64,000 nt of DNA from Petrolisthes cinctipes (taxonomy: Eukaryota; Arthropoda; Malacostraca; Decapoda; Porcellanidae), in NCBI GenBank assembly GCA_033782935.1, contig JAWQEG010001559.1:1675001-1739000 (forward strand), given 5' to 3'. Under the pieces are notes generated by a model that did not search any database, was not told the DNA's origin, and saw only the letters and a program-made list of their open reading frames with translations. This document shows positions 10,698 through 21,540 of the stretch, in pieces. Position 1 is the first letter of the stretch, and each line of letters opens with the position of its first letter. The position numbers and the translations under genes are program-made.

Positions 10698-11386
10698 ATG
10701 GTTCCCCAATTAGCCGTATTATTGTTGTCTGGAATCTTCCTGACCCACCTCCAATTGAGATTTCCTTTGATTTCCTCCCCTGTCTTCCACCGTGTGAGGT
10801 GCTACAGTTGCTACAGGTGCTGGGGAGTTCGACATATCTCCCGGTACTGTTTCAGGACATGTCCAGTCAGGGATGAACCATCACGTCCTGCTGCCTCCAC
10901 CTCTAAACCTTCAGCTCCTGAGGATACGTCTTGATGGAAGTGTCCACGATGCCTTCAGCCAGGGGTAAACGTGTGGCTTGGATGTGCTTGACGTCAGGTC
11001 CAGGCTTGTGCCTCTGCTATTGTGCCCTCCACAGCCGCCACCATTACCTCCCAGGTCTGCTCCTCCCACATGCCCTCTGTAAGTCTGTCACTACCCTCAT
11101 GGCACGATGTACGGCCCTCGAGAACCGCTTCTCCACTCTTGAATCCAAGATTGATGGGCTGGTTGTAGCTCAGGCTGCTATTAACTGCATACTCTCCACC
11201 ATGGTTAAGGCTCAGCAGGCCATCATCTTAACTGTCACTGCCCTTACCGAAAGGATGGATACTGTTGCATCTCACCTTGCAAAGCTTTTTGAGTCTGTCC
11301 CTTCTCCTGGTCCATCATCTTCTCCAGGTCGCTCATCTGCCCCCACCACTCCCCAGACTTCTACTTCCAAACACAGAGTTTACTAG
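10689..11386 (+). pseudogene. LINE family 3 ORF1, 3' half with CCHC knuckles
   Basis: Resumes ORF1 after the inserted LINE. One frame gives NGSPISRIIVVWNLPDPPP; a shift near 10800 then gives the knuckle CYRCWGVRHISRYC and later CPRCLQPG. The C-terminal part (about 11080-11330) is a coiled coil (ALENRFSTLESKIDGLVVAQ) followed by a Ser/Pro tail ending at 11386. ORF1 proteins of this type bind element RNA and multimerise. At least two frameshifts break it. Confidence 0.75.
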
Positions 11387-11388
11387 TG

Positions 11389-14300
11389 ATTGCCAGCTGG
11401 ATGTCATCCCCTGGAACATATGTGGTATCAACAGTTATGCTAAGCTCACTCAACTCAAAGCTTACGTTTTTGTCATCATCCCAGTGTTATTTTTCTCCAG
11501 CAAGCATTTCCAAGACGGCCGCTCGCTGCTGGAAAGCTCCTCCTCTCTCAGGGTATGTGCCATATGTTCATCTAGTAAGGAATGGTCTCCTGACTTACAT
11601 ACATAGCTCCTTGCCAAATCGCCTTTTCCGTACCTCCTCTGATCCTGATGTGAACTTTCAGCTATTTGAGGATCTACCTGGGGATGGAGTACTCCAATTA
11701 TGTAATGTCTATTCTGCTCCAGCTAGACTCACTCTTGAGGCTTATCCTCCTCCAACAGTGCGTGGTATGGTGTATATGGGATATTTTAATGCTCGGCATT
11801 TTGACTTGGGTGATGGTTCTGGCTCTATTAATTGTAATAGTGTTCGTCTCCTTTCATACATCCACAAGCATCATCTGACACGCTGGGACACTGGCGGTGC
11901 CACTCATTGCCGGGGGGTACTCTGGGTTACATCCTCTCGTCTGACTTGATAGCATCTCAGGTTCAGTGCTCCTCCATACCTCTTCGGTTTCATTATTCTC
12001 TACCTCCTGGATCAAGTGCTTCAGCCACTTGTTTACGTATTGCTGTGCCCCCTAAATATTGCCCAACTTACATCTTATTTATGGCACTTGTATTCCCTAC
12101 ATATGACATATCTTCACCTGAACAGTTGTACTCTGATCTTGCATCTGCTTCTCATGACTTTTATAGGCTATACATCTCTCGGCCACACCTCCAACATCGC
12201 CATCCTGCCCACTCCTGGACGTTTGATGCACGTATACAGGAGGCGAAGGAGGCTGAATTGTTTCAAGCCAACCCAACCCCTGACCTGCTTCATTGTTACC
12301 AGATGTCTAGGGATGCTTTAGTCGCCCTGCAGGAGTGTGCTCAGACTGAGTCTTGGCAGCGGTTCACAGACAGCATCGACCAGCAAACAAGTGTGGCTTC
12401 TATGTGGCACCTCATCCATCGGGTTGTTAAAACGACGCCGGCCACTGCCCGTCATCACACTCCCGCCGACTATGCCCAACAACTTGTCGATGCCTGGTCA
12501 GAACAATCTACCCCAGCCAGTCTACCCATCCACATACAAGGTGCACTCTCTTCCCGTGCTGCTGTCCATCAGCTATGTCTGGTGTCTGTTCTGTTGCAAA
12601 ATGATGACGATGATGCAGAGCAGATAACTGAGGAGGAGTTGCGCCGTACACTCTCTCGGGGTAGAGCCTCTTCCCCTAGTGATGATGGTATTACTTATGC
12701 TGTGCTGCTCCTATTTCAACAAGTTTTTGGGACCCCTCTACTTCGAATGTTCAATCTTTGTTTTCATGAAGGTTGTGTACCACGAGCCTGGACCAGCAGC
12801 ACAATAATACCCATCCCTAAGCCCGGCACTGCAAAGTTTAGGCCTATTTCCCTTACTTCCTGTTTTTGTAAGGTTATCGAGAGAATCCTATTCAATCGTC
12901 TCTTGTACCGACTGCAGGATCGCCTTTCTTCATGGCTGTTTGGTTTCCATCCCCAGCGGAGCACACACCACTGTCTAGTCAACCTGTATTCTCTCCAGAG
13001 ACAGTGTGGTGACCTTCACTGACCTTCGATGTTGCTAATAGAGACGTTATTTTGGATCAACTGGTTGTACTTTGGGATAAAGGGTAATCTACTACGGTGG
13101 ATTCAGGGCTACCTGAGTAACAGGACCTCCCGTGTGTTTTTTAGTGGTGCGCTCAGTCCTTTGCGCAGTTTTCATTTTGGTATGCCTCAAGGGAGTTTTT
13201 CAGCCTATGTTCATTTAATATTCTGATGCATCGGTTACTCATTTCTCTCCCTGATATTCCTGAAACTACAATTACGTGCTATGCTGATGATATCTGTGTT
13301 CGTTCTACCTCGCCAAGGGATCTCAAGTGGTTTTATGACACCTTCTCTGTGGCCTCCTCTCACTGTGGCATTATAGTCTCCCTAGATAAGAGCAGAATAT
13401 TTACCTGCCGCCTTCCTCAAGCTCGGCCAGTATTCACCTTTGGAGGGATTGTCATTCCCATGTGTTCTCAGTACCGCTACCTGGGTGCACCAGTCAATAT
13501 TTGGCTGGTTGTCCCTGCCAGACCATCCAAGTGTCCAGGACTTGTTGGGTAATCTCCAGCGCCAACTTGCACCACTACAATGGCTCACTAACAACTCCTC
13601 GGGCAAAATCAAAATAGAGCAATGAGAATAATTCTCTGATGTCCAGTGTCGACCAGGATAGTGAATATGCAGCATGAGTTGCGTCTTTCTCCATTAGTCG
13701 AGAGAAATTACTCCAATGATAATTGCTTCACTATCAAGTGCCTCCATTTCCCACATCTTTCACCCCATTACTCTCAGTTAGTTAGTACTTCTCTTAGACC
13801 AAACTCCCCTGTCCCTCCCATACTGCCTGCTGGACGTACTCTTATAAGTTCTGTTTCCTCTATGCTCCGTAGTCTTAATATAGATATAATGGTTGCAGAC
13901 GTCCCCCCAGGGCCCCCTCCGTGGATGCTACCAACACCTGATGTGAGCTTCACACCTACTTCCAAATCGGACCTGCCTTCTCTACAACAGCAGTTGGCTC
14001 TGGAACATGTAGAAATATTGACGTCTTACATCACAGCTCCATTCTGCCTCTACACTGATGGCTCATTGCAAGTGGATAGTGCAGTAGGTTGTGCTGTTTT
14101 CTCACCTGACTTGGAGTCACCTCCAGGGTGCTGGGTTGGCCGTTGTCTTTGTAACCACTCTAGCTGAACATTGTGTGAACTGTATGCCATTCTGGATGCT
14201 GTTAATTATGTTTGTCATTGTGGAGTGAATGCTGCCAATTTTTGTGACTCTAAGCCTGCCCTTCATTCCCTCTCTAGTGTACAGCCCACACACTCTAATG

Positions 14301-14895
14301 TTGTTCAGCAAATGTTGTCGTTTTTGGCCTTATTGCGTCATCGTAACTTGATTGTCAAATTTTTATGGGTGCCATCCCATGTAGGTTTACGTCACAATGC
14401 TACAGTTGACAGACTCGCGAAGGAAGCCTGCCATCTGCCTCCTCGTGGTATTGGACGTCCTCTCTCCATGACATGTTACCTCTCTAGAGTCCACTCCACC
14501 GCTCTCCTCCCTGTACGGCGACGCAGAGATACAGAGAGGCCCTTCAGCATCTCCATCACCTATTACGAGTCTGTCTCCTGTCACAAATATTCCTACTATC
14601 GTCAGGGCCTCATGGTTTGGAGGCACAATGTAGTCTCTGCTCGTTTGAGGCTTGGCTACCGGCCACTGTGGTAGGTTGCTGGGATACAGGGTGAGCCTCC
14701 CTTAACTGAATGTCGCTTGTGTCGAGCGCCTCGTGCTAACACTATATTATAGAACACTATAGCCGGGCCTGTCCCACTGTCCGACACTTGCTGCCCCGTG
14801 TCCTGCCGCTTGATGTGGTTTGTCGATACCTGCTGAACCACCAGGTTTTGGAGGAACTTCTAGTACGCCACCCTCGTTTTGGAGGATTTAAGTAG
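11389..14895 (+). pseudogene. LINE family 3 ORF2: endonuclease, RT, RNase H
   Basis: The endonuclease start (VIPWNICGINSYAKLTQL, about 11404) is followed by frame changes near 11460 and 11900. The RT region shows SPSDDGITYAVL (about 12670), IIPIPKPGTAKFRPISLTSC (about 12805), FGFHPQRST, a degraded GMPQGSFS and CYADDIC (about 13280). RNase H has YTDGS (14053), CELYAI (14173), CDSKPAL and WVPSHVG (about 14370). A C-terminal CRLCRAP...H...C segment ends at 14895. Stops at 13019, 13225, 13550 and 14165 and a shift near 14750 inactivate it. The domain order places it in the I superfamily. Confidence 0.85.
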
Positions 14896-15346
14896 TCATA
14901 ATGTAAATATTTGTCTATATTCTCGTGCTTCATTCAGTTATGTTTTCGACATGTGTGTCTGTGTGTATTTGTGTTTGTAGTCATTGGATTTTTATGGGCC
15001 CCCCCTACCCTTATGTTTTGTTGTCTGTCTTTTGATTGACGCCACGGCACAATGAATAAAATAATATATATATCAAACAGAACAGGTAGTATCAATAACA
15101 ATTACATATTATCGTCCTCTATTGATTCTGTATTAACTTATGATCAGCTCAGTATCATCTCAATATCCATTTGATGCTCACATTAATATCCACTCATTAT
15201 CCATATCAATATTTCGGTTTAGTCATCTTATTCATTCATTTAATATAAGTTTTAGACATTGTTATTTACTTTTCCCGGCTGTATAATACCCGAATCCGTG
15301 ACATACCGGTAGTGTTAGTACGGTATCACACTTCCAACACCAACCA

Positions 15347-15414
15347 ATATATCTCCCTCACTGCCTGGCTTCCTGTGGCGATATCTCTCCCTCACTGCCT
15401 GGCCTCCTGTGGCG
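15347..15414 (+). repeat. 34-bp tandem duplication
   Basis: Two adjacent 34-bp units, 15347-15380 and 15381-15414, each ending CTGTGGCG and sharing CTCCCTCACTGCCTGGC, with about three differences. Minor local duplication. Confidence 0.8.
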
Positions 15415-16088
15415 TGGTGGCCACTGCCCCAGCATCACTCATATCTGTTCTCCGTTAACTGACTAACACAACAAGTCCCCTTCGATCCCTTTCTTCATGT
15501 ATATCTTGTTCATAACACTATATACCACATCTAAACTATTTGCCATAATTAGTATAACCATACTCTAATTATGCTAAATGCTCACAGCGGAATGCATTGA
15601 CAAATTGCCGCTTGGGCCGATAACACCATAACTCTTTTCTCACCACCAAAACACCGCCTTGCGGTAACAACTATTATGCAATCAATTGACGATAAGCTTC
15701 AATATATACTTGTTTCTTAGCATCCCTTTCTCCTTTCATTTTGTTTAAATACATCTTTGTGCTTGGCAAAACTCCGTAAACTGTATCAATTATATTCCAG
15801 CGGTAAGAGAAGCCAAAATGGAGGTTGTGTGGCAGTAGTGCCACACAGTGAAGCGTTGCCATATGAACGGTCTTCCGGTAGGAGAAGGGACATTTATTTG
15901 CGTCCTGCCGGGGCATCACTGACTCAACGATTGTCCCGTGAAAAATACAAGATAAACTTAGTGACAAACTATTCTCAGATACGATAATGGGGAACATAAT
16001 ATTTAAGCACTGCATAGGTAAAAACAATTGGTTCTCCCCCCTACTTCACTAAGACTCTGAGGATATATTATCCCGGTACCTGGTTCGG
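15415..16088. other. no gene seen
   Basis: No supported coding region. A minus-strand open frame across 15674-16027 is low in complexity and resembles nothing known to me. Confidence 0.4.
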
Positions 16089-16490
16089 GTGGTTTGTCTA
16101 GCTTCACATGCAGCAGCACGGATGACAAGACACGGTAAACACCTGTTTAGGCCATTGTCCATTGGTCAGTGTGCTACGCTGAGGGTCCCAGATGTGGGTC
16201 GTGGTCCAACAGATCCCAGAAATCTGTTAGTGGTCATCCTAAAGGAACAAGATGGGCTATACATTGTAGGTTGCCGGGAGGGAATTCTAGGACCAAAATT
16301 TACAGCTGCTGACCTAAGTGTAATCGAAAAGCCCCTGATAAAAGCGGAAGAGGTTCCTGATGTCTGCCTATCAATTAGAACTGCAACAGCAAGGGCCACT
16401 GGCGAGCATGGATACACTAAGTGTCAATGTACAACTCAATGTACAGTTGGTTCCACTTCCGCGTTTACCACTTTGCGTTGCCAATGCTGA
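16089..16490 (+). pseudogene. Ginger/KRBA2-like transposase, C-terminal domain remnant
   Basis: An open frame reads IGQCATLRVPDVGRGPTDPR, then NLLVVILKEQDGLYIVGCRE, a Lys/Glu-rich loop, the segment ISIRTA-like 'LSIRTATARATGEHG' and a Cys-rich start 'YTKCQC'. This order (VPDVDRG block, strand-rich domain, then Cys-rich tail) is that of the C-terminus of KRBA2-like proteins derived from Ginger-type DNA transposons, which follows the DDE integrase core. The core is absent upstream and the Cys-rich tail is cut short by a stop at 16488. This is recognition by pattern, not by search. A possible continuation of the tail lies at 18092-18215. Confidence 0.65.
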
Positions 16491-16813
16491 GCTAGCCTAT
16501 CCAAAAATAAGTATCCCGAACCACGTGTCATCATAATGCGAACCACTCACTACCGAGTGAGATGGAAAGAGGAGTTGGGTTGGGGGGAGTGACTCAGATA
16601 CCATGTGAGTGTATGAAAATCATCATCGGTTTTCGGACACTGCTCACGTCGATACTGGTGATTGGTTCAACAAATAGCAATGGTGTCATTCGCTGCAAGA
16701 TTATTATATAATTATTTTCTAGAGACCATCTTTATCGTAGTCATAATTTTATTTACTCGAAGTTATAATTATATTATTTACCTTTGCACCTTTTGAGTAT
16801 ATTTAATTCAAGT

Positions 16814-16814
<1 letters not shown>

Positions 16815-16879
<65 letters not shown>
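16815..16879. repeat. (CT)n microsatellite
   Basis: Sixty-five bases of uninterrupted CT dinucleotide. Confidence 0.98.
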
Positions 16880-16882
<3 letters not shown>

Positions 16883-18091
16883 AGCGTCTGAATGTCTGGC
16901 CTAGTCATTTTCTCTGATGACTTTATCAGGGTAATAAAATGTCCTGCCATATTGCATTGGTTGAGCATGTATAAAAATATCACATATTGTTTTTTTAGGG
17001 CCTGAGTACATAATATTGGATTGATAATTTTCGGCTACACACAGAATGATAATGAAGGTGGTGAGAAGGAGAGTAAGGTGGGAAAGTGGAGGAGTAGAGT
17101 GAAGGAGTGCTGTGAGGGGGAGGGGGACATGGATTGAACGATGACATGGTGCGGGAGATGAGACAGAGTGGTTATTGGGTAGATATGACTCTCCACTACA
17201 AAACACAATCCTCTGGTAACCAGTAACACAAAACGATCTATCAGAAAATGTTTTGACTGCTGCGAGTAACGAAATTAGCCTTACTTATAATATCTTCCAG
17301 AACCATTATGATCTTTCTTCCTCTTCATTTGCTTCAAAAAGCTCAACCGTTGAGCACATCCACATCATATTTAGAAGTGAACGTCAGTACCTTATCTGCC
17401 CTAAATAGAAGACACCTAACACCTGCGGACTATGTGAGGAAAGAAAGCCTGATGACTGTGTGTTCAGCTGGTATTGCCGTGTGTAAACGTTACACTGCAA
17501 TATTGACAAGATATATACCGGTATTAATTCATTATAAGATCTATAAAAGCTACGTTTATCGTTCTCAAGTTAGTCTCACTTGGAATACTACAATTGTCTA
17601 CCAAGACAAAACATAGCGACAACGAAATTATATTCATGAAGTGGGTGGTGTCTGGACACGACCTTTAACGATTATGAATGTTTTCGTAATGATTATTCCC
17701 TTTCCTTTTATTAGTAATCGGCTGACTAATAATCATTACAAGACTCGCAAAGAAAGCATTTATTAATCATCAGTAATTGCTGACGTGTGAATGTTATTAC
17801 TACGTAAAGTTTGTCATAATTTTCTATAATAAAGCAAATCTCGTGGAATATAGCATTCTCTTGGATTTAAATATCAGAAGAAAAATTATTAATATGACAG
17901 TCGGGTTTGTTGACATATAATCTCAGGTGCTTACTGTAATACTTCTCTCCCTCTCCAATATTAACACTTGATCACTGTTGAAGCTTTCCCTTTCAAACCC
18001 AACACCTCTTTCCGTCTCACGAGCTGGTGAGGGATTCGCATCATGATAAAACTGGGTTCGGGATTCAAATTTCTGAATGGCCCAACATTGG
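16880..18091. other. no gene seen
   Basis: AT-rich intron sequence. A purine-rich patch at 17055-17125 and several short open frames carry no recognisable domain. Confidence 0.45.
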
Positions 18092-18215
18092 CAACGCAAA
18101 ATGGTAAACGCGGAAGTGGAGCCAACTGTACATCAGGACGGTGCAGTTGCCTAAGAAAAAAAAAAATAATTGCCACTCGCGCTGTCACCCGGGCAGATCA
18201 TGCAAAAATTTCTAA
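18092..18215 (+). pseudogene. Ginger/KRBA2-like Cys-rich C-terminal tail
   Basis: The plus strand encodes ATQNGKRGSGANCTSGRCSC, then after an A-run that shifts frame NCHSRCHPGRSCKNF and a stop at 18213-18215. The spaced Cys/His pattern (C-x4-C-x-C ... C-x4-CH-x4-C) is the typical ending of the KRBA2/Ginger-like protein whose preceding domain is at 16089-16490. The two pieces are 1.6 kb apart with unrelated sequence between, so they may come from one broken copy or from two. The A-run at 18156-18168 probably caused the shift. Confidence 0.55.
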
Positions 18216-18383
18216 CTGGACTGGACTGAACCCTGAGATCTCTTTGATTGACTTTTTATCTTTTTAATTGATCTTTAATTGATTTTGTCTATGTTTATTC
18301 TATTAAATTGTAATTCTTAAAACTGGCTCTACATTGACTGTAACATATGTTAACATCTATATACATAAAGCCAAGATTCTGTC

Positions 18384-18386
<3 letters not shown>

Positions 18387-18430
<44 letters not shown>
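18387..18430. repeat. (GT)n microsatellite
   Basis: Uninterrupted GT dinucleotide within the 5' end of the Helitron, a common place for such arrays in these elements. Confidence 0.95.
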
Positions 18431-18432
<2 letters not shown>

Positions 18433-18851
18433 GCGATGCACGCCTACACCGTCCAACTTTGTGTCCTCAAAATTTGCATGTAGGTGAGTCTTGATCCCCT
18501 TCAGGTTTAGGGGGGGTCATACAACGAAACCACATATAACGAAACGTGCTAGCGAAATAATAATAAAATACAGTGGAAAAAATCTACGGAATCACCATAC
18601 CACACTTCAGCCTTCCCGCATGAACAGCAAAAACAGCGTGATGTTTAAACTTTCATTTAGGTAAATTTTTTCTTACAGAATTGTAGAGCTTGATTTTACA
18701 CACCAGAATCTGTAAACTAAAGTTTCCTAGGTTCATTGGTTTGCGTACAGCAGCGCCATGAGTAATAAAGTAGTTACCCCTAAAACCTCCCTAAAAATGA
18801 GAAAACGTGAACCATTCCCCTCTCACGCCACTCAAATAGTTTGCCAACTAA

Positions 18852-19604
18852 CTTCTTCAGGTTGGAAATGGTCAAATCCTCCCATCCTCAGATGGTCAAA
18901 TCAAACTTCCATTCGGACAAATGATCGAGACAGAAAATGACCTCATCATGAAGGTGTTCCCTAACTTCGCCCAGCACTTCACGAGCACGGCCTGGCTTTG
19001 TGAGCGAGCTATCCTAGCTCCAAAGAATGAAGCTGTCAACAACATCAACCACAAACTTCTGGATGCTCAGCCTGGCAGGTCAATGAAGTACAAATCAGTT
19101 GATACAGTGCCCGACGATGATCAAGTGGTCAACTACCCAGCAGAATTCCTGAACAGTCTAGATCCACCAGGGATGCCACCTCACAATTTGGAACTGAAGT
19201 TGGGATGTCCGATAATGCTTCTTAGAAACCTGAACCCACCAAAACTTTGCAATGGCACAAGATTAAGAGTTAAAACAATGATGCCACGTCTGGTGGAGGC
19301 CACAATCCTGACTGGCAAAGGTAAAGGCGAAGATGTCTTCATTCCAAGAATCCCTCTGAGGCCCTCAGATTGTCCAATTCAGTTCCAACGTCTCCAATTC
19401 CCTATTCGTCTAAGCTATGCCATGACAATCAACAAAAGCCAAGGACAGTCCCTGAAAGTAGTTGGCCTCAACCTTAAGGACCAGGTCTTCTCCCACGGTC
19501 AACTCTATGTGGGCTGCAGTCGAGTCGGCGATGAGAAGAATCTCTATGTGATGTCGTCAACCGGAGTCGTGAAAAATGTCGTTTACCAGGAGGCACTTCA
19601 GTAA
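18852..19604 (+). CDS. Helitron Pif1-like helicase, C-terminal fragment
   Basis: The frame is open from 18852 (stop just upstream at 18849) to a TAA ending at 19604, about 250 codons. It begins VGNGQILPSSDGQIKLP, then AILAPKNEAVNNIN (helicase motif IV region), GCPIMLLRNLNPPKLCNGTR, QFPIRLSYAMTINKSQGQS (motif V region) and SHGQLYVGCSRV (motif VI). These blocks are characteristic of the SF1 Pif1 helicase fused to Rep in Helitrons. Walker A and B lie upstream and are absent, so the product could not hydrolyse ATP even if made. The unbroken frame suggests a fairly recent copy. Confidence 0.85.
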   Translation, partial: LLQVGNGQILPSSDGQIKLPFGQMIETENDLIMKVFPNFAQHFTSTAWLCERAILAPKNEAVNNINHKLLDAQPGRSMKYKSVDTVPDDDQVVNYPAEFLNSLDPPGMPPHNLELKLGCPIMLLRNLNPPKLCNGTRLRVKTMMPRLVEATILTGKGKGEDVFIPRIPLRPSDCPIQFQRLQFPIRLSYAMTINKSQGQSLKVVGLNLKDQVFSHGQLYVGCSRVGDEKNLYVMSSTGVVKNVVYQEALQ

Positions 19605-19939
19605 AATGCTTAGTGACGCTATTAATAGAAAAAGAAGGAAATATTATTAATTATGCTAATATTTGAATGATGGAGTTATTGAATGAGGGAGAAAGATTGA
19701 TATAATAAACATTTAAAAACGACTAATACCTCCAATTATTCACCCACCCACCTCTATTACTATTCATCCATCCATCCATTTATTTTATCTAACCACTAAA
19801 CCATCCCTCCCTCTCCCCCTTCCTTCCCTCCTTCCCTTCCTTCTATCCACCCACCGCCCAATCTGCTCCAAACCGCCCGAAGGGCGGTGGAAGGGCGGCC
19901 GCAGGCCGCCAGCCCTCCGCAGGAGCTAGCGGCTCCTAG

Positions 19940-19966
19940 CCGCCCGAAGGGCGGCGGAGCAGCTAG
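19940..19966 (+). other. Helitron 3' terminal hairpin and CTAG end
   Basis: Six-base-pair stem CCGCCC/GGGCGG with a GAA loop at 19940-19954, then CGGAGCAG and CTAG. This is the termination signal for rolling-circle transfer. Similar GC-rich near-palindromes occur at 19875-19890, just upstream. Confidence 0.8.
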
Positions 19967-19979
19967 TAATAACATAATT

Positions 19980-20155
19980 TCTAACAATGTACACAATGTA
20001 AACATTAGGCAAATTGTTTTAGGCAGTCGTATTCACATCGGGCAAAATTGAGTTGCATAATGTGAATATAAGGCATTTTTCTTGCCTAATGTTGACAATT
20101 TGTAAACATTGTGTAAATGTTGCCTAATGTTCACATTAGGCAATTATCCACATTG
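19980..20155. repeat. imperfect inverted repeats with TTAGGCAA units
   Basis: Bases between the two Helitrons carry repeated GCCTAATGTT/AACATTAGGC units in both orientations (about 19997, 20086, 20129, 20144), so the stretch can fold on itself. It may be a small foldback element; no duplicated target site was identified. Confidence 0.5.
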
Positions 20156-20168
20156 AGCGTAACATATA

Positions 20169-20884
<716 letters not shown>

Positions 20885-20951
20885 TTAGTAATCACAATTA
20901 CACGTGATTTATATAATTGCAGAATAACTCGCAAGGAAAATGAAAACGGAA

Positions 20952-20991
20952 TACCAAGCTTTCGTCTATTTCTCAAGACATCTTCAGGGTA
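20952..20991 (-). ncRNA. hammerhead-ribozyme-like motif of a Penelope-like element
   Basis: On the minus strand: UACC, CUGAAGA (20987-20981), one base, stem GUCU with AGAC (20979-20976 / 20967-20964), GAAA (20963-20960), GCUU, then GGUA, which pairs with the first UACC as stem I. This is the conserved CUGANGA / stem II / GAAA core of a type I hammerhead with the very short stem III reported for Penelope-like retroelements. The extra base between CUGAAGA and stem II is shared with the motif at 25291-25334. Cleavage activity is inferred only. Confidence 0.4.
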
Positions 20992-21380
20992 ATACAGAGG
21001 AACGAGTGAAGGCAGTGTATTTATATCCCACCCTGGACCGCTACATAGTTACCAATGATCACAATATGTCCACCCAAGCCCATTTGTTTCATCTCAAAAT
21101 CATTTCCCAGTGACAATACATACACATTATTATAAACAACATATGAACTACACTTATACAAAACTAACAAATATAACATAAGAATACAAAATAGTAAATG
21201 AATAAAAATATCTTATACCTAGTGGTGGTGGCAATACGTATGAGAGTATGTGTTGGTCCTACCCAGTAGAAGGACTACCAGAGGGTATAGGTGAGGTCAA
21301 GTCAGGTGAGGTGAGTTCAGGTCACACCACCCCTTACAGCGTCACACAACTCTCTTGCTTTCTTTATTTTTCCATCTTTA

Positions 21381-21540
21381 AATACCGTGTAAGTCATGTG
21401 ATGATGTATATATTGGCCAATCAGGAAAACTTTTAGAAGAGAGAATTAAACAACAGAAATATTCGGTTAGAACAGGACAGGAATCCAGTGGTATTTTTAA
21501 ACATGTAGAACATTATAATCATTGTATTAACTGGAATGAA
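21381..21540 (+). pseudogene. Penelope-like element GIY-YIG endonuclease fragment
   Basis: Reads IPCKSCDDVYIGQSGKLLEE, then RIKQQKYSVRTGQESSGIF and KHVEHYNHCINWNE. The IPCKSC...VYIGQSGKLLEERI start matches the GIY-YIG nuclease core found at the C-terminus of Penelope-like reverse transcriptases, with the conserved Tyr, Gly and Arg present and the downstream H-x-H-x-INW segment. The RT is not present upstream; a stop (TAA at about 21378) precedes it. The frame is lost at 21541 where a minus-strand LINE begins. Confidence 0.72.

Larger units (their letters stand above)
6545..15058 (+). mobile_element. RNase H LINE family 3, interrupted by another LINE
   Basis: A two-ORF non-LTR retrotransposon in two segments, 6545-7394 and 10689-15058, with another LINE (7395-10697) between them. 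The ORF1 frame stops at '..YSAHRFLQ' before the insertion and resumes 'NGSPISRIIVVWNLPDPPP' after it, so the break is an insertion event. ORF1 has CCHC-type knuckles and a coiled coil; ORF2 has endonuclease, RT with CYADD, RNase H and a C-terminal Cys/His region. This architecture places it in the I superfamily. The exact 5' boundary is uncertain. The 3' end is AT-rich (15050-15075). Confidence 0.82.
18356..19966 (+). mobile_element. Helitron with partial helicase
   Basis: A 1.6-kb element starting TCTATATACATAAAG at 18356 after a host A, and ending CTAG at 19963-19966 before a host T, the A|T insertion site of Helitrons. The 3' end has the diagnostic short hairpin (19940-19954) about 8 nt before CTAG. 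Inside is the C-terminal third of a Pif1-like helicase (18852-19604); the Rep nuclease and helicase N-terminus are missing. It is therefore an internally deleted, non-autonomous derivative of a Rep-helicase element. Helitrons move by rolling-circle replication. Confidence 0.85.
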
